Below are positions 24,597-32,121 of a stretch of 64,000 nt of DNA, piece after piece. The stretch is from Palsa-504 sp963847965 (GTDB lineage: Bacteria > Actinomycetota > Actinomycetes > Streptosporangiales > Streptosporangiaceae): NCBI GenBank assembly GCA_963847965.1, contig CAWKCG010000039.1, positions 186,001 to 250,000 on the forward strand. Reading direction: 5' to 3'. Every line of letters starts with the position of its first letter. Position 1 is the first letter of the stretch. A program made the position numbers and the translations under genes. The notes under the pieces are model-generated. The model was not told the DNA's origin. It worked only from the letters and a program-made list of their open reading frames with translations, and made no database searches.

Positions 24597-25688
24597 ATGG
24601 CCTTCGACCTGCTCTCTTACATGTCCCGGTGGGGCCACAAGAAGGTCATGCCGTGCGCTGACCCGGACACCGGCTTGCGGGCGGTCATCGCCATCCACTC
24701 CACGGCGCTCGGGCCCGCCACGGGCGGCACGCGCATGTGGCCGTACGAGTCCGACGACCAGGCGGTGCTGGATGCGCTGCGCCTGGCCCGCGGCATGACA
24801 TACAAGTACGCCGCGGCCGGGGTGGATCTCGGCGGGGGGAAGGGGGTGATCATCGGCGACCCCAAGACGGACAAGACCGAGGCGCTGCTGCGCGCGTACG
24901 GCCGGTTCGTCGACTCGCTGCACGGTGAGTACATCACCGGCGAGGATGTCGGGACCACGCTCGAAGACATGGAGACCATCTACGCCGAGACCGATCACGT
25001 CGTGACCCTGCCCGAGCACTGCGGAGGGGCCGGGGACATCTCCCCGGCCACCGCCCTCGGTTCCGTGATGGCCACCAAGGCCTGCGCCGAACGCGTATGG
25101 GGCACCCCGAGCCTGGAAGGACGCCGGGTGGCGCTGCAGGGGCTGGGCACTGTCGGGAGCAAGGCACTGGCCCTGCTGCTGACCGAGGGGGCCGACGTGG
25201 TGGTTACCGACCTGGACAAGCAGAAGGCGACCTGGGCCAGGGACACCCACGGGGTGGCGGCCGTCGCGCCGGAGGAAATCTACCGGCAGGACGTGGACAT
25301 CTTCGCCCCGTACGCCCTGGGCGGGATCATCAACGACGAGACGATCCCGCAACTGCGCTGCCGGATCGTGGCGGGCTCGGCGAACAACATCCTCGCCGAG
25401 GAGCGGCACGGCGACGAACTGGAACGCCGCGGCCTGGTGTACGCGGTGGACTACGTCGCCAACTCCGGCGGCACGATCTTCGATACCGACCGGCTGCGCA
25501 AGGGCGGATTTCAGCCTGACCGGGCCATGGCGAACGTCCGCCGCATCTTCGAGCGCATCCATGAGATCTTCGACATCGCAGCGGCGCGGCAACTGCCGCT
25601 TTACCGGGCCGCCGACCTGCTGGCGGAGCAGCGCATCGCGGGCCTGAAGTGCCTGCCCCTGCTCGACGCGCCGCGGCCCAGGACGTAG
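24597..25688 (+). CDS. Glu/Leu/Phe/Val dehydrogenase family amino acid dehydrogenase
   Basis: The 363-residue protein matches the Leu/Phe/Val dehydrogenase branch. The substrate-binding region has GPATGGTRMWPYES, the two functional Lys lie in MTYKYAAAGVDLGGGKGVI, and the GEDVGTTLEDM motif is present. The NAD domain has RVALQGLGTVGSKAL (about 182-196) and the ending ANSGGTIFD. It carries out reversible NAD-linked oxidative deamination of a hydrophobic L-amino acid to the 2-oxo acid and ammonia. Position between an SDR and a GntR regulator, upstream of a branched-chain-type importer, points to amino acid catabolism. The exact amino acid cannot be assigned. Confidence 0.9.
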   Translation: MAFDLLSYMSRWGHKKVMPCADPDTGLRAVIAIHSTALGPATGGTRMWPYESDDQAVLDALRLARGMTYKYAAAGVDLGGGKGVIIGDPKTDKTEALLRAYGRFVDSLHGEYITGEDVGTTLEDMETIYAETDHVVTLPEHCGGAGDISPATALGSVMATKACAERVWGTPSLEGRRVALQGLGTVGSKALALLLTEGADVVVTDLDKQKATWARDTHGVAAVAPEEIYRQDVDIFAPYALGGIINDETIPQLRCRIVAGSANNILAEERHGDELERRGLVYAVDYVANSGGTIFDTDRLRKGGFQPDRAMANVRRIFERIHEIFDIAAARQLPLYRAADLLAEQRIAGLKCLPLLDAPRPRT

Positions 25689-25703
25689 GGGGAATCAACG
25701 CCG

Positions 25704-26387
25704 ATGGTGGATATTTCTGGGGCGGCGGGGAGGCGCGCCGTCCCGCCGGCCCCGCTCGCCCCGGTCGGCCTCGCTGACGGGGTATACCAGCGCCTGCGCT
25801 CGGCCATCGTGCGAGGTGAGCTGCGCCCGAACGAACGCCTGGTGGAAGCGGACCTCGCCGACTGGCTGGAAGTGAGCCGCACGCCGGTACGGGAGTGTCT
25901 GCAGCGGCTGGCCGCCGAACGGCTGGTCGCGAACCGCCGGCGAGGGTGGGTGGTGCTAGACCACTCCATCGCGGACATCCGCGAGATCTACGAGGTGCGC
26001 GCCGCGCTGGAAGGCTATGCCGCCCAGCTGGCCGCTCGCCAGGCATCGCCGGACCAGGTGGAGCGCATCATGGCGCTCGCGCGGATCAACCCGGCCACCT
26101 ACGCCCACCCGCCGCGTCACGGTTTCGTCGAGTACAACCAGCAGTTCCACGACACCGTGGTCGAGTCATGCGGGAACTCCCGGCTGGCGGAGGCGATCCG
26201 GCGGAGCACGGAGTACTACTTCAACTACCGCCTCGCCGCCGTCTACACCGCGGCGGAGGTAGCCGAGGCCATCGGCGGGCACCTGGCCATCGGCCAGGCC
26301 ATCCAGCGACGGGAGCCGGACGCGGCGGAGCGGCTCGCCCGCGCCCACGTTCACGAGGCGCTGGAAGCTGCCGTGATCAAACTGTGA
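25704..26387 (+). CDS. GntR-family (FadR/FCD) transcriptional regulator
   Basis: The 227-residue protein has an N-terminal winged helix (about 27-95) with VYQRLRSAIVRGELRPNERLVEADLADWLEVSR-type sequence (core: SRTPVRECLQRLAAERL). A C-terminal FCD all-helical ligand domain follows, with EVRAALEGYAAQLAA, the YNQQFHDTVVESCGN metal-site region and a late HLAIGQAI with His. FCD regulators usually sense carboxylates or amino acids and act as repressors of adjacent genes. GTATGCA-type repeats lie 1-50 bases after its stop, before the importer genes. Control of the SDR-dehydrogenase-importer set is the simplest reading. Confidence 0.88.
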   Translation: MVDISGAAGRRAVPPAPLAPVGLADGVYQRLRSAIVRGELRPNERLVEADLADWLEVSRTPVRECLQRLAAERLVANRRRGWVVLDHSIADIREIYEVRAALEGYAAQLAARQASPDQVERIMALARINPATYAHPPRHGFVEYNQQFHDTVVESCGNSRLAEAIRRSTEYYFNYRLAAVYTAAEVAEAIGGHLAIGQAIQRREPDAAERLARAHVHEALEAAVIKL

Positions 26388-26437
26388 CTGGTATGCAGCC
26401 TTGTATGCAACAGTTGGTAACCCAACCTTGTATACAT
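26388..26437. promoter_or_regulatory. Putative GntR operator cluster before the importer
   Basis: Three related boxes are visible: GTATGCA (26391-26397), TTGTATGCAA (26401-26410) and TTGTATACAT (26428-26437). A GTTGG-TAAC-CCAAC palindrome (26412-26425) lies between the last two. GntR/FCD operators commonly have a TTGTATNCAA-like form. The region is noticeably AT-rich and lies 58-107 bases before the LivK-like start. Confidence 0.6.
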
Positions 26438-26494
26438 CTGCGCCTCCCGTGGCCTGACATGAAAGGCGGGGGCTGACAGGAAGGGACGGGCACG

Positions 26495-27685
26495 ATGAAG
26501 CGTGTTGGCTTGAGGTCAGCAGTACCGGCCATCCTGGCCGCGGTCGCCTTGACGGCCACGGCGTGCAGTTCGGCAAGTTCCAGTAGTTCGTCCGGTACCA
26601 GCACGAGCCCGATCCTGATCGGCGTGCCGGTGCCCCTGTCGGGTGAGTACGCGAGCGCCGGCGTGGACATCCTGCGCGGAGCCCAGCTAGCCGCCAAGAG
26701 CATCAACGCCGCGGGTGGCGTGCTCGGCAGGAAGATCCAGATCGTGTCGCAGGACGATGCGTGCCTGGCGTCAACCGGCGCCGAGGCGGCGCAGAAGCTG
26801 ATCTCCCAGGGCATCGTGGCAGCGGCCGGGGGCTACTGCTCCACCGCGGCGTTTCCCGAGCTCGAGGCCTTCCACCGGACGGGGATCCCCTACGTCATGG
26901 ATGCCTCGACCAACCCAGAGCTGACCGAGCAGGGGTTCGCGCAGGCGTTCCGCACCATCGGCCGCGACGACGAGCAGGGACCCATCGCCGCCAGCTTCAT
27001 CACCAGCTACCTGCACGCCACGCGGGTCGCGGTGGGCAACGACAACAGCACGTACGCCAAGGGCCTGGCGGTGGCCACGGTGGCCGCGCTGCAGAAGGAC
27101 GGCGCCACGGTGGTCTTCAACAACGCGCTCACCCCTGGCCAGTCCGACTACACCTCGTTCCTGACCAAGGTCGCCCAGTCCAAGCCCCAGGTCTTCTACT
27201 ACACCGGGTATTATCCGGAGTTCGGGCTGCTGCTCAAGCAGGCCAAGCAGCTGGGGCTGAAGTTCACGATGATGGGCGGCGACGCCAACAACGACCCCAC
27301 CCTGCTCAAGACGGCCGGCACCGCGGCGAACGGCGCGATGATGACCACCGCCCCGCTGGCGCAGTTCCTGAGTAGCGCGACGGGCTATGTCAGCGCCTAC
27401 ACAGCCGCGTACGGCACTGGTCCCGGCCCTTACTCCAGCTACGAATACGACGCGGTTGGCGTGGTCGCCCAGGCGATCAAGGATGCGGGTTCCACCGCGG
27501 CCGCCAAGATCATCGCGGCGCTGCGGACGATCAACTACAACGGCATCACCGGCGACTTCCACTTCGACAGCGTCGGGGACCGCAAGCCCGTCAACTACAT
27601 CGTCATCATCGTGCGGAACGACCAATTCGCCGCCTTCAAGAAGCAGGACCCCACCACCAGCCAGTGGGTGAACGTGAACAGCTGA
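26495..27685 (+). CDS. Branched-chain-type amino acid ABC transporter substrate-binding lipoprotein
   Basis: The 396-residue protein has a lipoprotein signal (basic start, hydrophobic core, lipobox TATACS with Cys at about residue 24) and a Ser-rich spacer. A type I periplasmic-binding domain of the LivJ/LivK family follows: IGVPVPLSGEYASAG, then LAAKSINAAGGVLGRKIQIV and YDAVGVVAQAI. It captures the substrate outside the membrane for the permease and ATPase genes downstream. The ligand could be a branched-chain or other amino acid, an amide or urea-like compound. The gene is separated from the permease gene by 79 bases that include a small hairpin. Confidence 0.9.
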   Translation: MKRVGLRSAVPAILAAVALTATACSSASSSSSSGTSTSPILIGVPVPLSGEYASAGVDILRGAQLAAKSINAAGGVLGRKIQIVSQDDACLASTGAEAAQKLISQGIVAAAGGYCSTAAFPELEAFHRTGIPYVMDASTNPELTEQGFAQAFRTIGRDDEQGPIAASFITSYLHATRVAVGNDNSTYAKGLAVATVAALQKDGATVVFNNALTPGQSDYTSFLTKVAQSKPQVFYYTGYYPEFGLLLKQAKQLGLKFTMMGGDANNDPTLLKTAGTAANGAMMTTAPLAQFLSSATGYVSAYTAAYGTGPGPYSSYEYDAVGVVAQAIKDAGSTAAAKIIAALRTINYNGITGDFHFDSVGDRKPVNYIVIIVRNDQFAAFKKQDPTTSQWVNVNS

Positions 27686-27689
27686 GCCC

Positions 27690-27705
27690 GGCCGGCCTGA
27701 CGGCC
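27690..27705 (+). terminator. Small hairpin between livK-like and livH genes
   Basis: GGCCG (27690-27694) pairs with CGGCC (27701-27705) around a 6-base loop just after the binding-protein stop. It could reduce read-through or protect the upstream transcript, giving more binding protein than permease. Weak stem, so low confidence. Confidence 0.3.
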
Positions 27706-27764
27706 AGCCCGGACACGGAATCGGGCCGTGGCCGGTCCCACCATCGCCGGATCAGAGAAATTGG

Positions 27765-28664
27765 ATGAGCGCATTTCTCCAGTACGTGGTGAACGGTCTC
27801 ACCAGCGGTGCCTTCCTCGCGCTCGTGGCCCTGGGCTACACGATGATCTACGGCGTCATCCGCCTGATCAACTTCGCCCACGGCGATGTGCTCATGGTCG
27901 GCTCGTTCATCGGCTACGAGGTGGCCGTCACGCTCGTCGCGCAGCACTGGCCCGTCGCGCTCATCGTGCTGCTCGCCCTCCTGGCCGGCATGGCCTTCAC
28001 CGGCGGGCTCGGTATGCTCATCGAGCGCGTGGCCTACCAGCCGCTGCTGAACTCCTCCCGGCTGGCCATCCTGATCAGCGCGCTCGGGGTATCGCTCGCC
28101 CTGGAGCAGGGCGCCGAGCTCATCTTCGGCGCCGGGTACTCGGCGTACCCGAACGTGCTGCCCACCGCCGGGTTCACCTTCGCCGGCGCGCGCGCCTCCT
28201 ACGTGCAGGTGGTCTTCTTCGGCCTGAGCCTCTTGCTCATGCTGGGCCTTTATATCTTCGTGAACAGGACCATGGCCGGGACGGCGATGCGCGCGCTGGC
28301 GATGGACAAGGATGCGGCCGCGCTGATGGGCATCAACGTGACGCGGACGATCCTGCTGACGTTCGCGCTCGGGTCGGTGCTCGCCGGGGCCTCCGGCGTC
28401 ATGCAGGGCATGTACTACACCGAGATCAATTTCTTCATGGGGTTCCTCCTCGGCCTGCGCGCGTTCACCGCCGCGGTCCTCGGGGGCATCGGCAACATCC
28501 CGGGCGCGATGGTCGCCGGGCTCCTCATCGGCCTGATCGGGTCGTTTTCCGACGGGTACATCTCGTCTGAGTGGAGTGACGCGATCATCTTTGCCGTGCT
28601 CATCGCGGTGCTGGTGTTCAAGCCCACCGGGCTGTTCGGTGAGCGCGTCGCGGAGAGGGTCTAG
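27765..28664 (+). CDS. livH: Branched-chain-type amino acid ABC permease LivH
   Basis: The 299-residue permease has about eight membrane helices and the LivH signature passages: VVNGLTSGAFLALVALGYTM, YGVIRLINFAHGDVLMVGSF, and the cytoplasmic EAA-like coupling region TAMRALAMDKDAAALMGINV. The later LGGIGNIPGAMVAGLLIGLI is also typical. With the LivM domain it forms the translocation path. It overlaps no gene, and the fused livM/livG starts 2 bases after its stop. The ribosome site is weak (AGAAATTGG). Confidence 0.92.
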   Translation: MSAFLQYVVNGLTSGAFLALVALGYTMIYGVIRLINFAHGDVLMVGSFIGYEVAVTLVAQHWPVALIVLLALLAGMAFTGGLGMLIERVAYQPLLNSSRLAILISALGVSLALEQGAELIFGAGYSAYPNVLPTAGFTFAGARASYVQVVFFGLSLLLMLGLYIFVNRTMAGTAMRALAMDKDAAALMGINVTRTILLTFALGSVLAGASGVMQGMYYTEINFFMGFLLGLRAFTAAVLGGIGNIPGAMVAGLLIGLIGSFSDGYISSEWSDAIIFAVLIAVLVFKPTGLFGERVAERV

Positions 28665-28666
28665 CC

Positions 28667-30511
28667 GTGGCCGGCGGCGGCAGGTTCAGCCGCGTGATAC
28701 CGGCGATACCGCAGTCACCCCGGGCGCGCCTGGGTGCCCGCGCGGGACTCACGACGACCACCGCCGCGGTCGTGCTGCTGCTGCCGCTTGTGCTGTCCGA
28801 GTACGACATGTCGGTGGCGGTGACCGTCGTCACGTACGCGATCCTGGGCCTCGGGCTCAACGTCGTGGTGGGCTACGCCGGGCTGCTCGACCTCGGCTAC
28901 GCCGCCTTCTTCGCCATCGGCGCGTACACCTCCTCGCTGCTGCAGTTGGACGAGCACTGGTCGTTCTGGGAGACGCTGCCCGCCGCGGTGGTCGCCGCCG
29001 CGGTATCCGGCTGCATCATCGGCTACCCCACGCTGCGGCTCCGCAGCGACTACCTGGCCATCGTCACCCTGGGCTTCGGCGAGATCGTGCGGATCACGGT
29101 CACCAACCTGAGCGTGACCGGCGGACCGAACGGCCTGTACGGGATCCCGCCGGCCGACGTGTTCGGCGCCGCCGTCATATCGGAGAACGGCCTGTACTAC
29201 CTGGGTGTCTTCTTCCTGTTCATCGCCATCGTGTTCACCGGCTTGCTCTCCCGGTCGCGGCTCGGCCGGGCCTGGCGGACCCTGCGCGAGGACGAGACGG
29301 CGAGCGAGGCGGTCGGCGTGCCCGCCACCAAGGTCAAGCTGCTCGCGTACGTCATGGGTGCGATGGTCGGAGCGCTCGCCGGGATGTTCTTCTCCACCCA
29401 GTTCGGCACGATCGACCCCACCAGCTTCACCTTCACCACCTCGGTGACGATCCTCATGGTGGTGATCGTGGGCGGCATGGGCAGCATTCCCGGGATGATC
29501 CTCGGCGCCCTGATCGTTATCGCACTGCCCGAGGCCCTGCGCCCGATCAGCAACTACCGCCTGCTCATCTTCGCGCTTGGCCTCGTCGTGCTCATGCTGG
29601 TCAGACCGCAGGGGCTGTGGCCGACGAGACGATCGCGATCGGGGTCTTTCACCGCGCCCCCTCCGTCGGCCAAGGCGCGGGAAACGCCGGCCGCAGAGCG
29701 GCCAGAGCCCGGATCGCTGCTGCTGCGGGTCTCCGGGCTACAGCACAGTTTCGGCGGGGTCAAGGCGGTGAACGGCGTCAGCTTCGACCTGCACGCCGGG
29801 GAGATCCTGAGCATCATCGGCCCGAACGGGGCGGGCAAGACCACCGTGTTCAACTGCATCACCGGGCTGGTCAGACCGCAACGCGGCGAGGTGTCCCTGC
29901 GCGGGGAACGGTCGCTGATCAAGGTCAAGCCGCACACCATCGTCAGCCTCGGACTCGCCCGCACCTTCCAGGGCGTCCGGCTGTTCGAAAGGCTCGACGT
30001 GGCCGAGAACTGCCTGGTGGGACTGGCCGCACACCAGGACAGGCTGGTGTCGGCGCACGGGCTACTCGGCCGCACCAGCGCCCAGGACCGGCGTGAGGCA
30101 CTGCGGTGGCTGACCTTCGTCGGCCTCGCCGACCGGGCCCACCTGCTCGCCTCCGAGCTGTCTTACGGCGACCGGCGCAGGCTCGAGATCGCCCGGTCCC
30201 TGATGAGCAGGCCCCTGGCGCTCCTGCTGGACGAGCCCGCCGCTGGCACCAACCCGACCGAGAAGCGCGAACTGATGGACCTGGTCCGTCAGGTCCGGAA
30301 TTCGGGCGTAACGGTCCTGCTGATCGAGCACGACATGGGCGTGGTCATGGGGCTGTCCGACCGGGTGATCGTGCTCGACCAGGGCGCGGTCATCGCCGAG
30401 GGACCTCCCGCACAGGTCCGCAGTGATCCGCGCGTGATCGGCGCCTACCTCGGCCGGGAGGAGCAAGAGGTCACCGAGGCGGTAGGGGAGGGGCCGGGGT
30501 GGAACTCCTGA
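28667..30511 (+). CDS. Fused ABC permease and ATPase (LivM-LivG)
   Basis: This 614-residue protein joins two subunits that are normally separate. Residues 1-330 are a LivM permease: GLGLNVVVGYAGLLDLGYAAF, TLRLRSDYLAIVTLGFGEI and the coupling helix LREDETASEAVGVPATKVK. After a charged linker (about 325-350), residues 350-600 are a LivG ATPase with Walker A GPNGAGKTTVFN, the AxTFQGVRLF-type Q-loop (ARTFQGVRLF), signature LSYGDRRRLEIAR, Walker B ALLLDEPAAG and switch His in LLIEHDM. LivG's characteristic IIGPNGAGKT and C-terminal IGAYLG are present. No stop or frameshift separates the parts. GTG start at 28667, with a 13-base overlap into livF. Confidence 0.9.
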   Translation: MAGGGRFSRVIPAIPQSPRARLGARAGLTTTTAAVVLLLPLVLSEYDMSVAVTVVTYAILGLGLNVVVGYAGLLDLGYAAFFAIGAYTSSLLQLDEHWSFWETLPAAVVAAAVSGCIIGYPTLRLRSDYLAIVTLGFGEIVRITVTNLSVTGGPNGLYGIPPADVFGAAVISENGLYYLGVFFLFIAIVFTGLLSRSRLGRAWRTLREDETASEAVGVPATKVKLLAYVMGAMVGALAGMFFSTQFGTIDPTSFTFTTSVTILMVVIVGGMGSIPGMILGALIVIALPEALRPISNYRLLIFALGLVVLMLVRPQGLWPTRRSRSGSFTAPPPSAKARETPAAERPEPGSLLLRVSGLQHSFGGVKAVNGVSFDLHAGEILSIIGPNGAGKTTVFNCITGLVRPQRGEVSLRGERSLIKVKPHTIVSLGLARTFQGVRLFERLDVAENCLVGLAAHQDRLVSAHGLLGRTSAQDRREALRWLTFVGLADRAHLLASELSYGDRRRLEIARSLMSRPLALLLDEPAAGTNPTEKRELMDLVRQVRNSGVTVLLIEHDMGVVMGLSDRVIVLDQGAVIAEGPPAQVRSDPRVIGAYLGREEQEVTEAVGEGPGWNS

Positions 30512-31254
30512 CGGTCGCCGACCTGTACACCTACTACGGTCACGTGGCCGCCGTCCGGGGCGTCTCGCTGCACGTCGACGAGGGTGAGATCGTGGCGCTG
30601 CTCGGCAGCAACGGAGCGGGCAAGACCACCACGCTGCGGACCATCTCGGGGCTGCAGCGGCCGCGCGGTGGCACGGTGTGCTTCGCCGGAGCCGACATCA
30701 CGCGCGCGGGCCCGCATGCCATCGTCGCGAAGGGACTGGGCCACGTGCCCGAGGGCCGGCGGATCTTCGCCGCGCTGACCGTCGAGGAGAACCTCAACCT
30801 GGGCGGCTACCTGTCCCGCCGGGACCATGGCCTCGTGGCGGCGCGCAAACAGCAGGTCTTCGAGATGTTTCCCCGGCTGGCCGAGCGCCGTCGGCAGCTC
30901 GGCGGGCTGCTCTCCGGAGGCGAGCAGCAGATGCTCGCGGTCGGGCGGGCCATGATGAACGAACCCCGCCTGCTCGCGCTGGACGAGCCGTCCCTCGGAC
31001 TCAGCCCCGTGCTGGTCAAGACGGTCGGCGAGGTGATCCAGCGGATCCGCGCCAGCGGCACCGCGATCTTGATGGTGGAGCAGAACGCCCGGCAAGCGCT
31101 CGCCCTGGCCGACCGCGCCTATGTCCTCGAGACCGGCCGCATCGTCCTCGAAGGGCCGGCCGCAGACCTGGCGCGCGACCCTCGCGTCCAGCACGCCTAC
31201 CTGGGCGGCTCGGCCGAGGAACCAGCGCCCTCGCCCGACGGAGGGCAGAAGTGA
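30499..31254 (+). CDS. livF: Branched-chain-type amino acid ABC transporter ATPase LivF
   Basis: This 251-residue ATPase starts at GTG 30499 inside the end of the livM/G fusion. It has Walker A LGSNGAGKTTTLRT, signature LLSGGEQQMLAVGRA, Walker B LLALDEPSLGLSP and the switch in ILMVEQNARQAL. The LivF-type features YYGHVAAVRGVSLHV and HVPEGRRIFAALTVEENL are present. It powers transport with the LivG domain. The C-terminal AYLGGSAEE tail is short. Its stop overlaps the DUF1989 start by 4 bases, which ties that enzyme to the importer. Confidence 0.93.
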   Translation: MELLTVADLYTYYGHVAAVRGVSLHVDEGEIVALLGSNGAGKTTTLRTISGLQRPRGGTVCFAGADITRAGPHAIVAKGLGHVPEGRRIFAALTVEENLNLGGYLSRRDHGLVAARKQQVFEMFPRLAERRRQLGGLLSGGEQQMLAVGRAMMNEPRLLALDEPSLGLSPVLVKTVGEVIQRIRASGTAILMVEQNARQALALADRAYVLETGRIVLEGPAADLARDPRVQHAYLGGSAEEPAPSPDGGQK

Positions 31255-32111
31255 GCCCACCGCCGGGTCCGGCGCGGCGCTCGCAGCGGCCGCCGGTGCC
31301 GGCCTACCGCGCGAGCAGCGGCGGACCGCTCGACGTCGACCGCGGCTTCTACGAGCGCATCGCGACCGCCCCGGGCCGACGCCTGGTCGAGGAGCTCACG
31401 GTGCCGGCCCGGGCCGGGCGGGCCTGGCCGGTACGCGCCGGGCAGGTGTGCCGCATTATCGCGGTCGCAGGCCCGCAGGTCGGCGACCTCAACTGCTGGA
31501 ACCTGCACAACCCCAGGGAGCGCCTGTGGGCGTCACGGACCAGGCAGCTGCAGGCCGCCCACGTCACCATGTACGACCGTCTCTGGTCCACCCTGCCGTA
31601 CCTGCGCCCGATGCTCACCTTCACCGCTGACACGCTCAAGTACGGGCAGGACGAGCACGGCGGGCGGTGTCACGACCTGCTCGGCACCCGGTGCGACCCG
31701 TACGTCAACCGGCTGCTCACCGGTGCGGACTTTGACCTTCATTGCCATTCCAACCTCGTCCGCGCGGTGCTCCCCTACGGCCTGACCGAGCCGGACGTGC
31801 ACGACGTGCTCAACGTGTTCCAGGTGACCGGGCTCACCGACGACCGCTACTTCATGTCCGCCAGCCCGGCCCGCCCCGGAGATTACTTGGAGTTCTTCGC
31901 CGAGATCGACCTGCTCTGCGCGCTGTCCGCCTGCCCGGGAGGCGACCTGTCCGTGGACCTGTGGGGTCCGCGGGCAGAGGATCCGCTGCCGACGTGCAAG
32001 CCGCTCGGGGTCGAGGTCTACGACGTGGACCCGGTGCTGGTTGAGGGCTGGGCACCGCCCCGCCCGCCCGACTACCGCGGCCGGCACGGGCTGCGGGAGC
32101 CGGATGGCTGA
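31251..32111 (+). CDS. DUF1989 / urea carboxylase-associated family protein
   Basis: The 286-residue protein (GTG 31251) matches the urea carboxylase-associated (DUF1989) family. After an Arg/Pro-rich start it has the strand pattern RAWPVRAGQVCRIIAVAGPQVGDLN, CWNLHNPRERLW, the TLKYGQDEHGGRCHDLLGTRC region and a His-rich FDLHCHSNL. It ends LSACPGGDLSVDLWG. Conserved Cys and His (CHDLLGTRCDPY, DLHCH) suggest a metal site. Family members sit beside urea/guanidine/amide catabolism genes, and their exact reaction is not settled. Coupling to livF suggests it acts on the imported compound or its nitrogenous product. It ends 10 bases before the convergent E1 gene. Confidence 0.82.
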   Translation: MSPPPGPARRSQRPPVPAYRASSGGPLDVDRGFYERIATAPGRRLVEELTVPARAGRAWPVRAGQVCRIIAVAGPQVGDLNCWNLHNPRERLWASRTRQLQAAHVTMYDRLWSTLPYLRPMLTFTADTLKYGQDEHGGRCHDLLGTRCDPYVNRLLTGADFDLHCHSNLVRAVLPYGLTEPDVHDVLNVFQVTGLTDDRYFMSASPARPGDYLEFFAEIDLLCALSACPGGDLSVDLWGPRAEDPLPTCKPLGVEVYDVDPVLVEGWAPPRPPDYRGRHGLREPDG

Positions 32112-32121
32112 GACCGGCGGG

